Under the pieces are notes generated by a model. It made no database searches, was not told the DNA's origin, and saw only the letters and a list, made by a program, of their open reading frames with translations. Below, one piece after another: positions 61,260-64,000 of a stretch of 64,000 nt of DNA. The stretch's first letter is position 1, and each line of letters begins with the position of its first letter. A program made the translations under genes and the position numbers. The DNA comes from DATFCK01 sp963728975 (lineage in GTDB: Bacteria; Verrucomicrobiota; Verrucomicrobiia; Chthoniobacterales; UBA10450). The DNA is taken from positions 310,001 through 374,000 of the forward strand of contig CAVSMF010000002.1 of NCBI GenBank assembly GCA_963728975.1. The letters run 5' to 3'.

Positions 61260-62270
61260 ATGGACAAATTGCACATCCTAATTTGCTCTTCGAGAAAAAC
61301 TCTGCCGGTGGCGGAAGGCGTGAAGCAAAACTTGGAACGGCAATTTGTAGCAGATTTATGGACTGAAGATTTTTTCAATGAGAACAACGTCACGGCGTTG
61401 AACACGTTTTTGAAAAAACTCATCCGCTTCGATGCAGTCGTCATCGTGATGGGCCCGGACGACGTGCAACTCGATGCCACCACGAAACAACAAATTTACG
61501 TTCCTAGGGACAATGTGATTTTCGAAATGGGAGCAGCAATGGCCCGTGTCGGAACCAGGAAAACGTTCGTTCTCGCACCCGACGAACCACCCGTAAAATT
61601 GCCGACTTATTTAAAAGGTCTCGACCCGTCAACATATCACCACCGAGACGATAAAAACTTCGTTGCTGCAACGGGGACGGCATGCACGCAGATCCGAGAA
61701 GCTATTGGCCGACTTGAACAAGATGCCTTTCATTCTGACCTACCGGCCGTTGGGCTAGCCTACGGATACTTCAACAACTTTATTTATCCGCTCTACAACT
61801 CATTGCGGGAGCGCAAGTGCATCGAGTTGACCGACAGCGACCAATGTTGGGAGTTGGATGATGGCTTTACCATAACCGTACTAATGCCTGACTCGGTGAT
61901 GAGCCGAGATTCCGCCGACCAGATTCTCGTCGATGAACTTGGAGCATCGAATGTTGCAGTGAAACTGAAGGACGGAAGAGACATGACCGTTTACCTCATG
62001 CCTCGAACAGAAAATAATGCGCCCCTTCAAATCGTAGATATCCCAACGACTTTGCTCACTTCATCTGAAGTGATCGCTCGGATCGATAGCTACTGGGGAG
62101 CAGGGGACCGAGAATTCAAAGAGGCTTTGGCTCGCAGAGAAATCGCTGCTTTCGGTAGGCGAGTGCGTGGATTGATACAGGAAAAGCAACTGCGCTCAGG
62201 GATGGTCAGTGTCATTGCGCTGGCTGAATTTAGAACCGCCAAATCTGAGGAAGAAAAGAGTGCCGTTTGA
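61260..62270 (+). CDS. TIR-STING effector of CBASS
   Basis: The 336-aa effector starts at ATG 61260 (an upstream in-frame ATG at 61206 lies inside the E2-like gene). Residues 1-150 are a TIR-like NADase domain: KLHILICSSRKTLPVAEGV start, FDAVVIVMGPDDV and RDNVIFEMGAAMARVG with catalytic E89. Residues about 163-330 look like a STING domain: GLAYGYFNNFIYPLYNSL (compare the GLAWSYYIGYL start of animal STING), TITVLMPDSVM, the lid region MTVYLMPR, IVDIPTTLLTSSEVI and FGRRVRGLIQEKQL. Cyclic dinucleotide binding would assemble filaments that destroy NAD+ and stop phage growth. Confidence 0.8.
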   Translation: MDKLHILICSSRKTLPVAEGVKQNLERQFVADLWTEDFFNENNVTALNTFLKKLIRFDAVVIVMGPDDVQLDATTKQQIYVPRDNVIFEMGAAMARVGTRKTFVLAPDEPPVKLPTYLKGLDPSTYHHRDDKNFVAATGTACTQIREAIGRLEQDAFHSDLPAVGLAYGYFNNFIYPLYNSLRERKCIELTDSDQCWELDDGFTITVLMPDSVMSRDSADQILVDELGASNVAVKLKDGRDMTVYLMPRTENNAPLQIVDIPTTLLTSSEVIARIDSYWGAGDREFKEALARREIAAFGRRVRGLIQEKQLRSGMVSVIALAEFRTAKSEEEKSAV

Positions 62271-62323
62271 GCGATTGAAATAATTTCGAGCTGCTTTTAA
62301 CGAAATAGAAAGGAGGAAAACAA

Positions 62324-62517
62324 ATGCCACTAGGAAAACATCAGCGAAATGATGACGGCAGGTGGAGACGAGAAAGGGCCGATTCCAAAGTCGGGAATCT
62401 GAAGAAAGAGTATCCGGCGCTGGAAGACATTAACGGCAACATGAAGCTAGCTACTTGAGAGAAAAACTTGGAGTCGACTCGCTCAGCCAAGCAATCAAGA
62501 AGCTGGAGAAAAAGTAA
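62324..62517 (+). pseudogene. Frameshifted small basic protein downstream of the effector
   Basis: Strong ribosome site (aaaggaggaaaa) before ATG 62324. The frame reads MPLGKHQRNDDGRWRRERAD, then L-K-K-E-Y-P-A-L-E-D and stops at 62456. With one inserted base near 62450 it continues YLREKLGVDSLSQAIKKLEK to a stop at 62515-62517. Total about 64 residues. Same strand as the CBASS genes, 53 bases after the effector. I do not recognise the family. Confidence 0.5.
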
Positions 62518-62553
62518 ATTGAAGGATCGGGAGCCAAAGCAAAAGGGCGGACA

Positions 62554-63039
62554 TCAGATTTCCCTTCCCATATCTTTGGCTTTCGACTTCGCCTGTTTGT
62601 AATACTTCCTCATGGTATCGGGGCTTCGGTCGGTGTTGTCCATCTCCCATACGCCCATCTTGAGGACACTGTTGAGTCCAGCAATCTCTTCCTTCGTGGG
62701 AACCATTTCCTTGCTTACGTCGGGAATCTCGTCAGCGAACTTCTTGTGGAAGCGACGGCAATGATCCAAATGGGCAACCAAACCGTTAAACTTCATCAAA
62801 TTCGTTGAGAATCGCACTGTCCCTTTCGTGCTCCTCAAATCGAAAATGAGATTCTCATCGCCATCAAAACTAACCGGCCAAATTCCATCATGGCCGCTTG
62901 CTCCACTTAGACTTCCCCGCAGCCATAGGTTTTCGGTTCGACGATAAAACTCGCTATACCGCTTGCCCAAAAGTCGGCCTTCGCTGCTGTCGTTAAGGGC
63001 TAAGTAGTCGCTAATTTTCGCCTCCCTAAGAGCCTCCAT
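62554..63039 (-). CDS. Hypothetical protein next to the integrase
   Basis: The 161-aa hydrophilic protein has Y-L-A-L-N-D, FDLRSTKGTVRFSTNLMKFN and a charged C-terminal helix (MRKYYKQAKSKAKDMGREI). No family recognised. Encoded on the same strand as the integrase, so it may belong to the island's mobility region. Confidence 0.45.
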   Translation of the reverse strand: MEALREAKISDYLALNDSSEGRLLGKRYSEFYRRTENLWLRGSLSGASGHDGIWPVSFDGDENLIFDLRSTKGTVRFSTNLMKFNGLVAHLDHCRRFHKKFADEIPDVSKEMVPTKEEIAGLNSVLKMGVWEMDNTDRSPDTMRKYYKQAKSKAKDMGREI

Positions 63040-63110
63040 GCCAAACTATGCAATTGATAGAGCAGATTCTGTACAGAAGGCCTAACAAGTGACCAGGCGA
63101 GAACCTTAAT

Positions 63111-63476
63111 TCACAAAATAACTACCTTGTAAAGTGAGCCTTCGTGGGAAGTCTTTAAGTGATTTACCGACACTTCTTTATTCTCAAATCCCATCTCTTT
63201 ACAACTCCCGAGAGAGTACCGGCGAACCTCAACGTTACCATCAGTCGTTGTCATCGAGGCATCACTGATTGATGCGTTAGGGGCGGCTAAAACAAGTAAT
63301 ACCCCGTGGTCATGATGTTTTACTTCAGCAGTAGCCTCTTGATCCTCCCTAGAAACCTGTCCAGTCTTCAAATCTTTCCTTTCGGTAACCGACTTAATGG
63401 AGATTTTCATGTTATGAATGTTGTCGCCACCCTCTATCCACCGGGGAAGTAGATCGTCCCCTTTTAATAGATTCAA
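63111..63476 (-). CDS. Hypothetical protein, coupled to integrase
   Basis: The 121-aa protein starts MNLLKGDDLLPRWIEGGDN; the start overlaps the integrase stop by four bases. It is beta-rich in appearance (KISIKSVTERKDLKTGQVSR, then A-T-A-E-V-K-H-H-D-H-G). Unknown function; may regulate the recombinase. Confidence 0.45.
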   Translation of the reverse strand: MNLLKGDDLLPRWIEGGDNIHNMKISIKSVTERKDLKTGQVSREDQEATAEVKHHDHGVLLVLAAPNASISDASMTTTDGNVEVRRYSLGSCKEMGFENKEVSVNHLKTSHEGSLYKVVIL

Positions 63477-64000
63477 GCTGCAATTCGAAGACCACTAACC
63501 TTCGATTTCAATTGCGATGGGATGACGTGCCCATAGACCCGGAGAGCCAATACCCCACCGTCTCTATGACCGAGCATTGGGGCCACTTCTCCCGCACTTA
63601 AACTAGAAGCAAAAGCAACCGAGGCAAAGGCGTGCCGAAGGGCGTGCGGATATGAAAGATCAAGACCCAAACCAACAGAATATTTCCGTAAAATCCGACG
63701 AGCCTTTTTGATTCGGCAGTCGCCCATTTGGAAAACCAAACCACGCTTTGGCTTGCCAGCGGCAATCCAGCGAGATTCAAGAAATGCGGCCGCTTCGGGA
63801 AGAAGGGGAATGGTGGCTGCCTCGCCGCCTTTCATGACCATGGTGTACTCGGGAACCGAAAGATCTATGTTTTCCCAGCAAACCAAGCGAGCACCGGTTA
63901 GGCGCACGCCGGTATAAGCAATGAAGCGGATGAATTGCCCAATCTCCTTGTGTTCGGCTTCACACATTTTGAGCAGGTCTGAGACAACCTGAGGTGGCGG
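63473..64000 (-). CDS. Tyrosine recombinase/integrase (partial)
   Basis: Only the C-terminal catalytic domain lies in the window; the frame is open to the edge (64000). Catalytic residues: first R in FIRFIAYTGVRLTGARLVCW, then SYPHALRHAFASVAFASSLS (H-x-x-R), G-H-R-D-G-G with the second histidine and the nucleophile Y in LALRVYGHVIPSQ. It probably moved the CBASS island; the attachment site was not located. N-terminal part missing from the window. Confidence 0.8.
   Translation of the reverse strand, partial: PPPQVVSDLLKMCEAEHKEIGQFIRFIAYTGVRLTGARLVCWENIDLSVPEYTMVMKGGEAATIPLLPEAAAFLESRWIAAGKPKRGLVFQMGDCRIKKARRILRKYSVGLGLDLSYPHALRHAFASVAFASSLSAGEVAPMLGHRDGGVLALRVYGHVIPSQLKSKVSGLRIAA

Noticed and set aside
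1..64000. tRNA, rRNA or CRISPR arrays
   Set aside because: Looked for cloverleaf ends (CCA-type), rRNA blocks and regular spacer repeats; none seen. The repeats present are irregularly spaced.

Overview
The window is bacterial chromosomal DNA of medium GC content. The best guess for the host is a soil-type Verrucomicrobiota (Spartobacteria/Chthoniobacterales-like). That guess rests on the look of several small proteins and on the many short dispersed hairpin repeats; no rRNA or other decisive marker is present, and I saw no tRNA or CRISPR array.

Layout. (1) 0-3 kb: a toxin-antitoxin patch, with a duplicated and damaged BrnT/BrnA-like pair flanking a YbjN-like gene and a nucleotidyltransferase/HEPN pair. 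(2) 3.2-18 kb: a defence island of phosphorothioation (PT) type. In order it has a small HTH protein, DUF4007, a large BrxC/PglY-like P-loop ATPase (multiply frameshifted), a DndC-like PAPS-reductase-fold protein, a GHKL/MORC-like ATPase, a PC4-like protein, a DEAD/DEAH helicase, a PLD-nuclease protein whose C-terminus looks like a DNA sulfur-binding domain, a NERD/UvrD-like helicase and, convergent, a Dnd-associated putative methyltransferase. Most of these genes carry single-base frameshifts. (3) 18-25.5 kb: transposase remnants, a CBS protein with a HEPN-like tail, decayed genes, and an ARPP-1/TPR/receiver operon whose upstream region carries two copies of an inverted-repeat operator. (4) 25.8-32.3 kb: a GIY-YIG-like protein, two more paralogues of the TPR protein, an intact 808-aa NERD helicase, hicBA, and fragments of abiEi and hsdM. 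(5) 32.6-57 kb: mostly intact chromosomal genes (citrate synthase, Amt, methyltransferases, FKBP, bactofilin, response regulator, ferredoxin and others) plus abiE, separated by long intergenic stretches full of dispersed repeats. (6) 57-58.4 kb: a WYL regulator with a perfect copy of the same operator upstream of its own gene. (7) 59-64 kb: a second defence island next to a tyrosine recombinase. It holds a CBASS operon with a CD-NTase, an E2-like protein and a TIR-STING effector.

How they fit together. The PT-type island appears to combine a modification module (DUF4007, ATPase, DndC-like) with a restriction module (GHKL ATPase, helicase, PLD-sulfur-binding protein). The CBASS operon would make a cyclic dinucleotide that triggers NAD+ loss through TIR-STING. 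The shared operator ties the WYL regulator to the ARPP-1/TPR/receiver operon about 34 kb away. Frameshifts cluster in the defence and decayed regions and I found none in the 32-57 kb genes, so the defence loci are either decaying or locally badly assembled.
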